Of a DNA stretch of 44,918 bases, positions 10,867 through 20,689 are shown piece after piece (position 1 is the stretch's first letter; the number at the start of each line of letters is the position of its first letter). The DNA lies in contig NW_019091753.1 in the NCBI RefSeq assembly GCF_001949145.1, forward strand, positions 109,578-154,495, given 5' to 3'. The notes beneath the pieces are model-generated. The model made no database searches, had not been told where the DNA came from, and saw only the letters and a list, made by a program, of their open reading frames with translations. The position numbers and the translations under genes were made by a program. This DNA comes from Acanthaster planci (lineage: Eukaryota > Echinodermata > Asteroidea > Valvatida > Acanthasteridae).

Positions 10867-11832
10867 CTAAAACGCCTCGTGTCCGGCCGGCACCACCGAG
10901 CTTTCCGCCACCTGCACTCTAGCAACCTGTTGCTGGCGGCCGCTCCCTTCCAGTGGGACGGTTTTCCCATCAATGATGATGACACTATCACCCCACCACC
11001 ATTCGTACCGATATTTGGAAAGGAAGTCAATTCTCAGGATGGCATCTGGCTCCACGTCGGCCACGGTGTAGGTATGTCTCAGCCGTTGGTCTCCCACCTG
11101 GAGTTCAAACTCCGCCACTCCCCACACCGACATCGGGCTGCCGTCTGCCATCTTTAGTGTCGGGCCAGCAGGGCGAAGACTGGGCCGATCCACTGCCGCC
11201 ATTTCGTCGAATACCTGGGCAGAGATCAGACTCAGGGCCGCTCCCGTATCCAGGAGTACCCGTATCTGCCGCCCGGCCAACCTGCGCAGGACGTAGTTTG
11301 CTAGTGGATTAGGCCTCGCCCGACCCGGCTTAGGTGGGGTGGGCAACTCAGTTTTGTGGGTCGGAGGCGACTCCCCCGCAGGCCTTGCCGGGGAGTTGTT
11401 AGTCGCTGCTCGTCTATCCCAAGGGCAGTCTCGTCTGATGTCTCGGAGCTCGTGGCATCCGTAGCACTCCACCATGGGACGACCGCCCCGTCTTCCGCCG
11501 CTTGGTGCCTTCTCCTCCGTGGGTTTCTTATCCAGGTCGTCCACAGCGCGAACTTCCCTGGCCCCGGGCTTCCCCTTCCGCTGGCAGGCCTGTGAATCCA
11601 TGAACGCCTCCATCTCAGTGGCCAAGGTGACTGCTTGCGTCAACGTGGTCGCCCTCCGCGCAAAGATGTAGGGCTGCAGTTGCTCATCCGCTACAGTGGT
11701 CCGGAACGCCTCCACAGCCAAGTCCTCCTGGGATTGCGCGGGTAGTTTAGGGTATCCAGCCTTTGGATATGTGGAGGGGGCTGGTGGTCTTCCAACAGGG
11801 GGTAGAGTTCCTACCTGGTGGGAAAATTCCAC
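10867..11832 (-). pseudogene. Gypsy-1 gag C-terminus and aspartic protease (open frame)
   Basis: This 321-codon open frame is the longest intact piece of the element. Gag sequence (EAFRTTVADEQLQPYIFARR) leads to a zinc knuckle CYGCHELRDIRRDC. The canonical Gly-His before the last spacing is Arg-Asp here, so the zinc ligand His is lost. A linker rich in Pro and Arg follows, then the retropepsin domain: active site LLDTGAALSLIS, and ILRIDFLSKY as the second conserved strand. It stops at 10867 and the pre-RT linker continues at once in the same direction. Normally gag and pol would be longer and continuous. Confidence 0.8.
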
Positions 11833-12117
11833 TCCAGGGCTCTTGGAAGGGTTGGTGGAACTCCCAGAAACTCACGGCTTTCACTGCTAAAACTGTGCTT
11901 CTCCTGATTTATTGTTTGGGGTCAGGGACTCAGGCCTCCCTTGCCCTGGTCCTCAGCTCCTCGCTTGACTACTAGTGGTTGTCCAGGTCTCGGAGTTGGC
12001 TTTTGGGTACTTGCCCTCCCAACTGGGGCTACCCGGGCGGATCTTTAGTGCAGACCCAACTTTGGGGAGGCCGGCACGGGTCGCGCCAACGACGCCTGGC
12101 TGAAGTCGGCCTTACAG

Positions 12118-12490
12118 GTTTGTGTACGGTGCCCCCGCTTAGGATCGGCCTCATAGACTCGTGTGCGGTGCGCCCCCCCCCCGGTTCAACCTCACAGACT
12201 CGCGTGCGGTGCCCTTGTTCGGGATCACCGTCATAGACGCGTGTGCGGTGCCCTTATTCAGGTTCACCCCCACAGACTCGTGTGCGGTCACCCCATTCGG
12301 GTTCACCCCCATAGACTCGTGTGCGGTGCCCCCGCTGGGGTTTACCCCCATAGACTGGTGTGTGGTGCTGCCGCTCAGGTTCAACCTCACAAAGTCGTGT
12401 GCGGTGCCCCGTTTTGGCCCCACAGACTCATGTGCGGTGCCCTTGATCGGCATCGCCGTCATAGACTCGTATGCGGTGCCCCTCACTTGC
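12118..12490 (-). repeat. ~39-bp minisatellite in Gypsy-1 leader/gag region
   Basis: About nine tandem units, each starting near GTGTGCGGTGCCC and ending near CATAGACTC on the + strand, with period 39-40 and one shorter copy. Because 39 is a multiple of three, the minus strand stays open over about 118 codons and reads as 13-residue repeats of the type GTAHESMGVNPNK. Units differ from one another by several substitutions, so the array is not brand new. Confidence 0.85.
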
Positions 12491-13245
12491 GCCGGCAGCT
12501 CCACCACAGCGGTGTTCCGTACATACTACCGGTGTAATATACCTCGACCGAATGCCGCTGGGCGCCCCCCTCACCGGCGCTGGATGAGCGTTGGTGATGT
12601 TCCGAAAGGACCACCACTCCCCGCGCACCCCCGCCACCAGAGGACGCCCCCACGCTCCCTTTGTTTGCGATAATCTCAACTGGCCCTTGCCGAGGTCCCC
12701 CCCTCCTCACGGCGGCAATCCCTGCCCTATGGTGTTCCGACTGGACCACCTCATCTGCCTCGCAACTGCTGCAAGGGGGCGCCCCACAGATATTGATAAC
12801 CGGAGTACTGGTAAGGGGGAGAGATGTTGGCCCCTGGTGAAACCCCGCCCCCGCCATGGCAGCGGGATAACCTTGGTGAGGCCCCGGCTGGGGTCGCTTG
12901 CCCATCACCCCGCCCCCAACGATCAGGGGAGGTCCACCTTGCGACAGCGCACGCAACGACTCGGTACGCGGAAAATGTGATGCCAAATCCTGCTCCCCCT
13001 GCCCTGTGCTATTACCCCGAGGCCTTCCCCCTCCCTACTACGGGTCAATTGTTCCACGTTTCCCCCAAAAAACAACTCCAAAAAGTCCTCATTGTTTGTC
13101 CACTTCCGGGTTGTTTCCATAGTCTGGTTCCTTGCCCATGTAGTCCCGTCCTAGTCCGTGGCGGTTCAGGTGCCAGACCCCAGTCGAACGATAAATCCAT
13201 GCCCACAGAAAACGAGAAGATATACCTGATTTTCTCGCAAAACCG
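12491..13245 (-). pseudogene. Gypsy-1 leader and gag N-terminal frames (decayed)
   Basis: Between the primer-binding site and the minisatellite several overlapping minus-strand frames carry the likely gag start. One begins MDLSFDWGLAPEPPRTRTGL, one METTRKWTNNEDFLELFFGG, and one of 167 codons begins MASHFPRTESLRALSQGGPP and runs to 12483, just short of the repeat array. They are successive frames of one decayed reading frame or leader. I see no definite domain. Confidence 0.45.
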
Positions 13246-13263
13246 TGTCCCTAGCTGCCACCA
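13246..13263 (-). other. Gypsy-1 primer-binding site candidate
   Basis: One base past the proposed LTR end (...GATACA) the minus strand reads TGGTGGCAGCTAGGGAC. A TGG start, complementary to a tRNA 3' CCA end, immediately downstream of a 5' LTR is the expected primer-binding site layout. The tRNA used is not identified. Confidence 0.6.
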
Positions 13264-13264
13264 C

Positions 13265-13540
13265 TGTATCACTCCGACGGTCTACGGGTTCCACACAGAG
13301 TCAAGAAAGCACACTGGGCTCATAACGTCTGTTCACGAGAGCAAAACCTGTTTATTTCGGCAACACAATCAAACTCGCCCGTCCGAAGAATCACAACAAA
13401 ACCGATCTCTCGAGGCCGCCGAAAGAAGCCTCACTGTGCAGGCGCGGCGGGGCCTCCCGGTTGGTCCGGCAAGGGTGCCAGCTGCACCACCGTGGAGCCA
13501 GACTGGCGCCCCACCCGACCTGCTGGCCCACGGCGCCACA
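13265..13540 (-). repeat. Gypsy-1 5' LTR (single copy in window)
   Basis: On the minus strand it starts TGTGGCGCC at 13540 and ends GATACA at 13265, 276 bp with TG...CA ends. It contains CCGAAATAAACAGG, a polyadenylation signal where an LTR R region would have one. It is followed by the primer-binding site. Host intron sequence starts next to it. No matching LTR is found at the left end of the element. Confidence 0.6.
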
Positions 13541-13869
13541 ATATTAGCGATCACTTAATGGCTTGCAAGGCAAAGTTCCAGAGTAAACTGGAATTCCTAC
13601 GTCTAAATTAAACGCCAATTCAACCTTTTAATTAAACAACTGTATCCCATTTCTTATGTTTTCATCCTCCATGGCATCGATGCAAGTCTGGTGAAAAATA
13701 CGATCCCTTCTGTTTCATTTATTTTCAAAGATAAAAATAATGATATGTAAAATTACTTGTAATAATAAGGATCAACACTCCTGCCAAGTTGAACGCACGC
13801 ATTTTGCGCTACTGTTTTCATATCTAAGTTTTCTTAACAAGCATTAAAAAATGTCCTCTTCTCCGGTAG

Positions 13870-14088
13870 TTCAAGGTAAAGGAGCGAACGTATTCATCGT
13901 GGACATCGGCGTCAATATCAATCACGACGCGTTTGGTGGACGAGCTTCCCATCTGTCGGGCCTGCTGATGATCAAGGACATGGAACTCACTGCGCTGGTA
14001 TACGTCTACGGTATCGCACGTAAAGCTAAAATCTACAGCTCCAAAGTGTGCGGTCAAGGAGGATGCTGGTATTGTACCATTTCCAAAG
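13870..14088 (+). pseudogene. Protease copy 2, exon 4 with catalytic His out of frame
   Basis: After CCGGTAG the frame gives QGKGANVFIVDIGVNINHDA and stays open to the GTATAT donor. Compared with copy 3, one base is missing between the Arg-Ala-Ser codons and the CATGG of the His motif. A further 11 bases are missing after it, and 3 are gained later. The first deletion shifts the His box, so HGTHCAG is readable only in another frame, and the second restores the frame. The result is open but lacks the catalytic His. Confidence 0.85.
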
Positions 14089-14930
14089 GTATATTTGGCC
14101 TAATTGCTTCGTTCCCAAATTTTGCTTTTTAATGATCTCACCAGTATTATTCATGGGTACAGTTCTGTCTAAGGGAGATCCTCTTGTCACTGAAACATTA
14201 CACTGAAACTTCATTCACTAAATTGAAATGCAGTGGGTAAACTGGTCGTACAATCGGGTCAGGATATTGAGCAAATTTTCACAAATCTTTTATTAGGCGA
14301 TCTTAAGGAAACGTTTCGGGTCGCAAATATTTGAGTGCAGATTATGTTCAACTGCTTTTTACAATTATCTCTTCAATTCGTTGTTCATCTCTTTCATAAT
14401 AGCCAGCACTGAAACAAACTACGCTAAAACTGCGATAGAAATTTGGATCACCCGAATGCAAATCACTGTAACAAACCCTTGGGCAAGGGTGTTTAAGTTT
14501 TCCATTGCTGGAAGTAATTGAAACATTCAATTGACATGAAGAGGCGCTTTTAATAATTACAAACAAAATGTACACGCTTGGGTCGTATGTGTTCTTGCTG
14601 TATAACAATTCCCGAAAACTTGGGGGAAATGTCTTGTGACATGCTCCACAAACACCTGGTGGGTTGATAAAATAACATATCCTTTGTGAAGACTTACAGC
14701 ATCCCAATTCACCGGAATTCACCCCCTTCCTTCACACGTGTGAGGAAACGGGATACTCAAAATTGACTAAATTACCTAAAAAGAGGTTCCTTTTTGTACA
14801 TGCAAAGTTTTCCAAAGGAGTAAAGATGTCTTTTCTACACCCAATATTAACAGGCAACGCCCGTGTCCGTGTCCCTCAGGACACGAATATGCCGCACTTC
14901 GTTCTTTGAGGGACAAATGTGCATATTTCT

Positions 14931-15044
14931 CCAACTACGGCCCTTGTTTCGATCTGTTTGTACCTGGGGTGGGTATCAAAAGTGCGAGCCACTCCTCCAA
15001 CACTGGAATTGCAGGCACTTCAATGGCATGCCCTCGTGTGACAG
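14931..15044 (+). pseudogene. Protease copy 2, truncated exon 6
   Basis: It reads AYFSNYGPCFDLFVPGVGIK and later NTGIAGTSMACPRVTG, before GTTAGT. The N-terminal third of exon 6 is not recognisable, 9 bases are missing before the Ser box, and the usual His after MACP is Arg. The catalytic Ser codon remains. Confidence 0.8.
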
Positions 15045-15881
15045 GTTAGTTCGCTTTCGATACACTTGCGGCATAGGCCTACTACTTTATCAGTTCGTCG
15101 GTTTCACCACGAAGTGACGTAGCATATGTACAACGTCCAGTGGCACAGATCTGTGCTGGAAATTGGGGGAATGGGGATTGGGAAAGGTGGGGGAATGACT
15201 TGACAAGCCATGAAAATTTGAGGGGGGGGACTGCTTCACCATATAAACTTCATAGGGAGCGATGTTCATGATAAAGATGTACATCTGAAATGCGTATCAA
15301 ATTCATGCAGAATCTTAAATAAGAATGGCATATCTGTGGCTTTTAAGAAATGTTTTCCCATTTTGGTGAGTGGCAAACATTTGAGTGTTGGTACGTACGT
15401 CCTAAAAATTCATCACAATTCGCTTTAATTTTTTGCTCATTTCAAAAATTTGGGGGATGACTCAATAGCCCATCCCCCGTGGAGTTGGGGGATATACATG
15501 TATACCCCCAGCCCCTCAACCGGGATTTACGCCCGTGACAAAGTCTATATGGACGGCGTCGTGGTTATTAAAACTATTCCATCTGTCTCTTCATGGTGAA
15601 ACCGACAATTGTTTTCGTCTCATTGTTGGTCTCTCCGTCATGCGTAGGTTTTCTCGACATGTTTTCAAAATTTTCAGAGTCTTGTTTTTTCTTCGGATTT
15701 TAAATGCTTTCATTTGATAAAGAAAATGCAACCGAACTGCAATATCGACAGTCCAAAGTAGTTATTAAACTATAGATTTTTTCCTGGACATTGCAAGGAC
15801 TGTGTAGAGTACTTTCGTGTTGTAATTATTTCTAAAGCAATTTATAATTATAAGTATTTAATATCTGAAATTGCTTTGCAG

Positions 15882-16015
15882 GTGCCGCTGCTGTTTATCT
15901 GGGATCAAACCCAGGTTCATCTCCACAAACTGTACATGATGCCATCGTGAATAATGCGACTCCCGACGTAGTATCTAACGCCAAAGACTCCCCTAACAAG
16001 TTGCTATATGTCCAG
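15882..16015 (+). pseudogene. Protease copy 2, exon 7, intact
   Basis: It is 134 nt between TTTGCAG and GTAAAG, encoding GAAAVYLGSNPGSSPQTVHD and ending KLLYVQ. It differs from exon 7 of copy 1 at only about a dozen positions, while adjoining introns are much more diverged. Confidence 0.85.
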
Positions 16016-16426
16016 GTAAAGGTTATTAAAGTTGTCTTTTACCAAAGTGATATTGGATATACTGCCAGGTTACTGGATATATGGCTATACATATCCAGCT
16101 CATCCACTTCCAGAATGCGAAATGAAAGCTTTGCTCTCAACCACAAGGGTGTCAAAACAACCATTCAGATTTGCAAATTGAGAATTCTCTCGACAAATGA
16201 AATCATTCAAAATGATTATTAAAAGACGTAGGCCTAAAGGACTTTAACAGGCTTAAAAGAACTTTCAAACGTTCGAAAGGCTACAACAAAAAGACTTAAT
16301 CAATTTCACATATCCCGTCAGACTGAATTGATATAGCCTTCCATTAATAATGACATACGATCAAAACAAGAGAAAAAAGAAAATAATTAACTTGATAAGT
16401 GCACTACATCACATCAAAAAATAAGT

Positions 16427-17341
16427 NNNNNNNNNNNNNNNNNNNNNNNNNNNNNNNNNNNNNNNNNNNNNNNNNNNNNNNNNNNNNNNNNNNNNNNNNN
16501 NNNNNNNNNNNNNNNNNNNNNNNNNNNNNNNNNNNNNNNNNNNNNNNNNNNNNNNNNNNNNNNNNNNNNNNNNNNNNNNNNNNNNNNNNNNNNNNNNNNN
16601 NNNNNNNNNNNNNNNNNNNNNNNNNNNNNNNNNNNNNNNNNNNNNNNNNNNNNNNNNNNNNNNNNNNNNNNNNNNNNNNNNNNNNNNNNNNNNNNNNNNN
16701 NNNNNNNNNNNNNNNNNNNNNNNNNNNNNNNNNNNNNNNNNNNNNNNNNNNNNNNNNNNNNNNNNNNNNNNNNNNNNNNNNNNNNNNNNNNNNNNNNNNN
16801 NNNNNNNNNNNNNNNNNNNNNNNNNNNNNNNNNNNNNNNNNNNNNNNNNNNNNNNNNNNNNNNNNNNNNNNNNNNNNNNNNNNNNNNNNNNNNNNNNNNN
16901 NNNNNNNNNNNNNNNNNNNNNNNNNNNNNNNNNNNNNNNNNNNNNNNNNNNNNNNNNNNNNNNNNNNNNNNNNNNNNNNNNNNNNNNNNNNNNNNNNNNN
17001 NNNNNNNNNNNNNNNNNNNNNNNNNNNNNNNNNNNNNNNNNNNNNNNNNNNNNNNNNNNNNNNNNNNNNNNNNNNNNNNNNNNNNNNNNNNNNNNNNNNN
17101 NNNNNNNNNNNNNNNNNNNNNNNNNNNNNNNNNNNNNNNNNNNNNNNNNNNNNNNNNNNNNNNNNNNNNNNNNNNNNNNNNNNNNNNNNNNNNNNNNNNN
17201 NNNNNNNNNNNNNNNNNNNNNNNNNNNNNNNNNNNNNNNNNNNNNNNNNNNNNNNNNNNNNNNNNNNNNNNNNNNNNNNNNNNNNNNNNNNNNNNNNNNN
17301 NNNNNNNNNNNNNNNNNNNNNNNNNNNNNNNNNNNNNNNNN
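16427..17341. other. Assembly gap (915 N)
   Basis: This is an uninterrupted run of N. By spacing in copies 1 and 3 (849 and 942 bases between exons 7 and 8), exon 8 of protease copy 2 should lie inside it. Reading frames spanning it are meaningless. Confidence 0.99.
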
Positions 17342-17449
17342 AACATTGCAAAGCACCTACAGTAAACATGTTCACTCTCAAAGGATCACTTGATCATCAG
17401 TTAGAACGTCAACAAAACAAAAAAGAAAGATTACAACTTCTCAAACGCT

Positions 17450-17720
17450 CCCCGAAAACCCTGTATTATGATGTTCAAACCCAAAACATATAAATATGTA
17501 CAAATTACAAGCCTTTAGCGAATGAAATAAAACAACCCCTGCATTTACTTTATGTCTCCGTATATTTACTTTAGCGGGTGTTCGAATGTGAGTGTTTGAC
17601 GTTATGTTGTCCGACTAAAACAAAAAGACTGAACTAAATCGTTCAAAAGATTTCTGGTTGATCCACTGCATTCCTTGTTTGCGGCAAAACTTTTTCCATG
17701 CAGGCCTGTAGGCTGGGGGG
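17450..17720. repeat. Shared 3' flank of the protease duplication unit, copy 2
   Basis: It has the same landmarks as at 4980..5215 and 38880..39140: CCTGTATTATGATGT, GAATGAAATAAAACAACCCC, TGCATTTACTTTATGTCTCC. Here it lies just after the N gap, confirming that the gap sits within copy 2. Confidence 0.7.
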
Positions 17721-17797
17721 GGGGTTCGGTGGATCCCCCGCTCGCTTCTGAGTTCCGCTCGTTGGTGGTGTTTGTTTTTTAATAAATATATAATTTT

Positions 17798-18130
17798 AAT
17801 TTACTGTAATTTTTGGAATATAAGCAGCGGCTTACACATTGATTCTCACGCTGAAAATGTCTTTACGGCTTATACTCCAGGCGGTTTATACGGCAACATT
17901 TGCAGAATGAAATCAATCACTAAATGCCGAGCAGTGCATCAGCGCAGCCTAGTCCGTGGTGCCGCCGCCAGCTGGCCATGCTGACACGCATACAAGCTGC
18001 GCAGCAAGGCAGTCATGTTTTCATTGGTTGCTGTTTACAATGGCTCAACTCACTAGTTGGAAAAGAAGGAAACCAGTCCAGAAAGACTGAAAAGACTTGT
18101 AAATGCACCGTAAGTACCATTCACACCTCA
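17798..18130 (+). mobile_element. Possible DNA-transposon fragment (GCGGCTTATA-type end)
   Basis: TTACTGTAATTTTTGGAATATAAGCAGCGGCTTA followed by CGGCTTATACTCCAGGCGG resembles terminal sequences of non-coding and pogo-like DNA transposons that I know from animal genomes. The match is from memory and unverified. Downstream there is only a short frame beginning MAQLTSWKRRKPVQKD. No matching opposite end was found. Confidence 0.25.
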
Positions 18131-19526
18131 TAAATTGTGTGGTACGTTTAATCGTTTTTGTCTTTTATGGTTGTGTAGATCCAAGTTGTTTATAATTTTA
18201 CTGGTCTTTTTGTTACTGTGTTAAAAAACAGAACTGCTGCCTGGCCCACCCAGCAAGGACACTAATCCAGCCCACTAAAATCAGAAATTTCGAGGACTTG
18301 GAAAATTTACGTTTATTGACAACACTCGTTCGCGCACTGCTTCACGTTAAAATTGAAAATTGCGTACCCCAAAGTTGCGCAGACCCTAATTTTTGCTTTT
18401 AACGTTTGTGTATGGAACAATATTTTACCTCTAGTCTCACGAAAAGTAAAAATTAATCAAACTCAAAATATTCTGATTCATAAATATCGATTTTAAAGTT
18501 CCGACGACATTTTATTTGGCCCGATTTTTTTCTGAAGTGCAAAATTAAATGCCCCTCCATTCTTTTTACTTTTAAAATATTTTTTTACAATTTTTAGTGA
18601 GGTGAGTGGAAGTGATAATGATTTTAATACTAAAATTTATCACCTTTTAGATCTTCTGAAATTTTTGGTGGGATTTTTCTGAGATTGGTTTAATAATAAT
18701 GTTTACATCAGTCGCTCGTCACAAAGCGGCCACTTCAGGGTGCTGGGTGACGAGCAAATTCATATACCAGGCCAATTTACAACACGCCGTGAATATTGAA
18801 AACTGAAGTGGGGGCCTATACTAAAAGTCTTACATGCATCCTTCGGTTGTGACAAAGATGGAACTTGTCTGATCTGTGTTCCAAAGCACATTATGATAGG
18901 CCTTTGAATAAAAATATGTTCACAGTGCCAAAGGTTCCACTTTCGGGTTTGACGACCCCCCCCCGTCTCTATCTGGTCAGGCAACGGGCCTGATAAGGCA
19001 GCATGATAAGCAGCTGTAGCCGTAGAAAACAATGGCTATTCAGACGAGGTCTAACCTGTACAACTCCGGCGTTTTATCGGCATCAAAACCTGTTTGTGTA
19101 GTTGTTATTTCACACAGCTTACGGAAAATAGTGATGACTGAGTTGTTGAGAAAACAGACGACATAAAATGATAAAACGGTAAATGATTGAATGCGTTCCG
19201 GATCACACCAGCTTCAGCTTGGTCATATTAAGACTGAGCGCGAACTCGACCGGAATTTGACATCACGAAAAGGGGTCTATGTGTAACTCTCCATCTCGCA
19301 ATGCAAATATTTTCCGAGACATTAGCAAAATGGCGTTTGTGTTCACTTGTACGAATTGAACTTTACTCGAACAAGCGGTAACAACAAGCGGTAGGCCACG
19401 CAGTGTTTTACATTTTACATAGCTGTCACATTTATGACCCCAGAAAAGATTGCTCTGCCTTAAAACCTTCTACTCATAATGGTAAAAGATCCAACCCCAT
19501 TTAAGGCATTGCACTATGTTGCATAA
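18131..19526. other. Spacer without recognisable gene
   Basis: AT-rich non-coding sequence. I see a short hairpin around 18711..18755 (GCTCGTCAC ... GTGACGAGC) but no coding motif, tRNA or rRNA. Open frames here are short and lack codon structure. Confidence 0.4.
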
Positions 19527-19829
19527 TGGGTGCGTTCGATTAGCTTACACGTGTAAGTCAAACCTACACGGGAGCGTTCGTTTAACCAACACGTGATCTT
19601 CGTGCCTGCTCTGGTGTCAGCCACCACTACTCCGGCTGGCGAGGGCGTCTTTGGAGGCTGCCCGAATGTAATGACGTCACGCATGGACTGTTCGAGCATT
19701 GATGTACATGATGGAACGTGGCGGGGACTTGACCTGTTTCCCAGAACTGCAGCGTTCGATTAGCCTCATTTTAAGGCTTCCCTTGCGTGTAACACTGGTG
19801 TATTCGGGGAAACTAATCGAACGCACCCA
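19527..19829. mobile_element. Inverted-repeat transposon (MITE), ~300 bp
   Basis: The ends are exact inverted repeats over 17 bases: TGGGTGCGTTCGATTAG at the left, and its complement CTAATCGAACGCACCCA at the right. Related GCGTTCG(A/T)TTA motifs recur inside (near 19573 and 19753), as subterminal transposase-binding repeats do in some families. It has no protein. hAT-type mobilisation is possible, but I cannot define an 8-base target duplication. Confidence 0.65.
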
Positions 19830-20384
19830 ATGCTGAGAGGGTCTTCAGTAAAATTAAACAGCATCTTTAATCCAAGAAAAATACTGTACAAAACGTACCC
19901 TCTCTTCAAATGTGAAATCAATGAACAATGAAAAGGATGACCGTCTTTTTACAGCGACTGTGGACGACTACAGGGCAGGATGATGTATGTGTTTAAAGGG
20001 CCTGTTGAAATGGTTTAATTAGTTATGGTTTTTATTGGTTATAATCTAAAATACCCAGAATGTAAATGTAGTTTTAATGAATAAATGGGAGAACGTTACT
20101 TTTTAATTTGGCGAATTAACATAGACAAATTGCATATATTTGTGACGTACATTTGAGAAGACATCGTTGCGCGTCGTTAGTGCGTCAATGCGTGTCTTGG
20201 GTCGAGTTCAGAAAATGCAGCCCAATTTGTGGGTGCTTTAAAAGAGATCATGCCTACCAGATGTGTTGCCGCTTGGAACAATCCTGCATAACTTTCCAAC
20301 AGAAGCGAAATTTAGACGAATTTGGACATTGCTGAAGCATAGAGCTCTATTTAAAAAGAAGAGCGCTAATTCATGTACAAAGTG
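19830..20384. other. Spacer without recognisable gene
   Basis: AT-rich sequence between two inverted-repeat elements. No coding or RNA feature is supported. Confidence 0.4.
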
Positions 20385-20566
20385 ATATAATATCAAATCA
20401 GTGCTCTGAAATATGTGATTGCCGAGCTTTCGGTAACTGAGTACCAGTCCTTCTTCAGGGCAAGCAATTTCAGTTGTGTTGAACTGAATCTACTTGCCCT
20501 GAAGAAGGTACTCAGTTACCGAAAGCTCGGCAGTCACATATTTCAGAGCACTGATTTGATATTATA
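20385..20566. repeat. Large near-perfect palindrome (arms ~75-80 bp)
   Basis: The left arm 20385..20464 and right arm 20493..20566 are reverse complements with one 6-base length difference and very few mismatches. The 28-base centre contains a further TTCAGTT/AACTGAA inverted pair. Landmarks are ATATAATATCAAATCA at the outer left and its complement at the outer right. It may be a fold-back element or two head-to-head copies of one short repeat. There are no genes inside. Confidence 0.9.
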
Positions 20567-20689
20567 TTCTCGTCGATATTCTAATCACGGTGCTACGCAG
20601 CCCTTCCATATTACAAAGTAATGCCTGCTGGCCGCATCCATGTTTGTGCACAAATCCATGCGCGTGCTTGTAGAACATTTGAAATCGGA

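Larger units (their letters stand above)
6590..13540 (-). mobile_element. Ty3/Gypsy LTR retrotransposon relic (Gypsy-1)
   Basis: Read from the minus strand the order is LTR (13265..13540), primer-binding site, gag leader with a minisatellite, gag zinc knuckle, aspartic protease, reverse transcriptase, RNase H and integrase, then a proline-rich tail and a zinc-finger-like frame. RT before integrase is the Ty3/Gypsy order. It is strikingly GC-rich against AT-rich host DNA. Every domain is recognisable but frames are broken by stops and frameshifts. No second LTR matching the right one is seen at the left end, so the 3' end appears truncated. It abuts intron 3 sequence of protease copy 2 at about 13541; the left border near 6590 is a change in base composition only. 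Confidence 0.85.
13556..17341 (+). pseudogene. S8 (proteinase K-like) subtilase, copy 2, decayed
   Basis: This starts inside intron 3 (TTAATGGCTTGCA and TTCCAGAGTAAACTG are shared with copies 1 and 3), next to the Gypsy-1 LTR; exons 1-3 are not found. Exon 4 (13870..14088) keeps GANVFIVD but has DIG for the catalytic DSG, and the HGTHCAG segment lies in another frame. Exon 5 is absent although flanking intron sequence is present near 14700-14790. Exon 6 survives only from AYFSNYGP onward (14931..15044), with a 9-base deletion before GTSMA. Exon 7 (15882..16015) is intact. Exon 8 would fall in the run of N. It cannot encode an active protease. Confidence 0.85.

Noticed and set aside
12161-12673. 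170-codon plus-strand frame through the minisatellite
   Set aside because: It is the antisense shadow of the 39-bp repeat. The element's coding direction is the minus strand.
13500-13545. TGGCGCC near the LTR edge as a primer-binding site
   Set aside because: It would place the LTR in host intron sequence. The TGG motif at 13263, next to a GATACA end, fits the layout better.
16399-17493. Open frames of over 300 codons
   Set aside because: They span the run of N and carry no information.
20420-20530. CTGAAGA...GAAA in both arms of the palindrome, resembling a hammerhead ribozyme core
   Set aside because: There is an extra base between the core and stem II. The sequence after GAAA does not form a stem III ending in the required U-H cleavage site, so I do not call a ribozyme.
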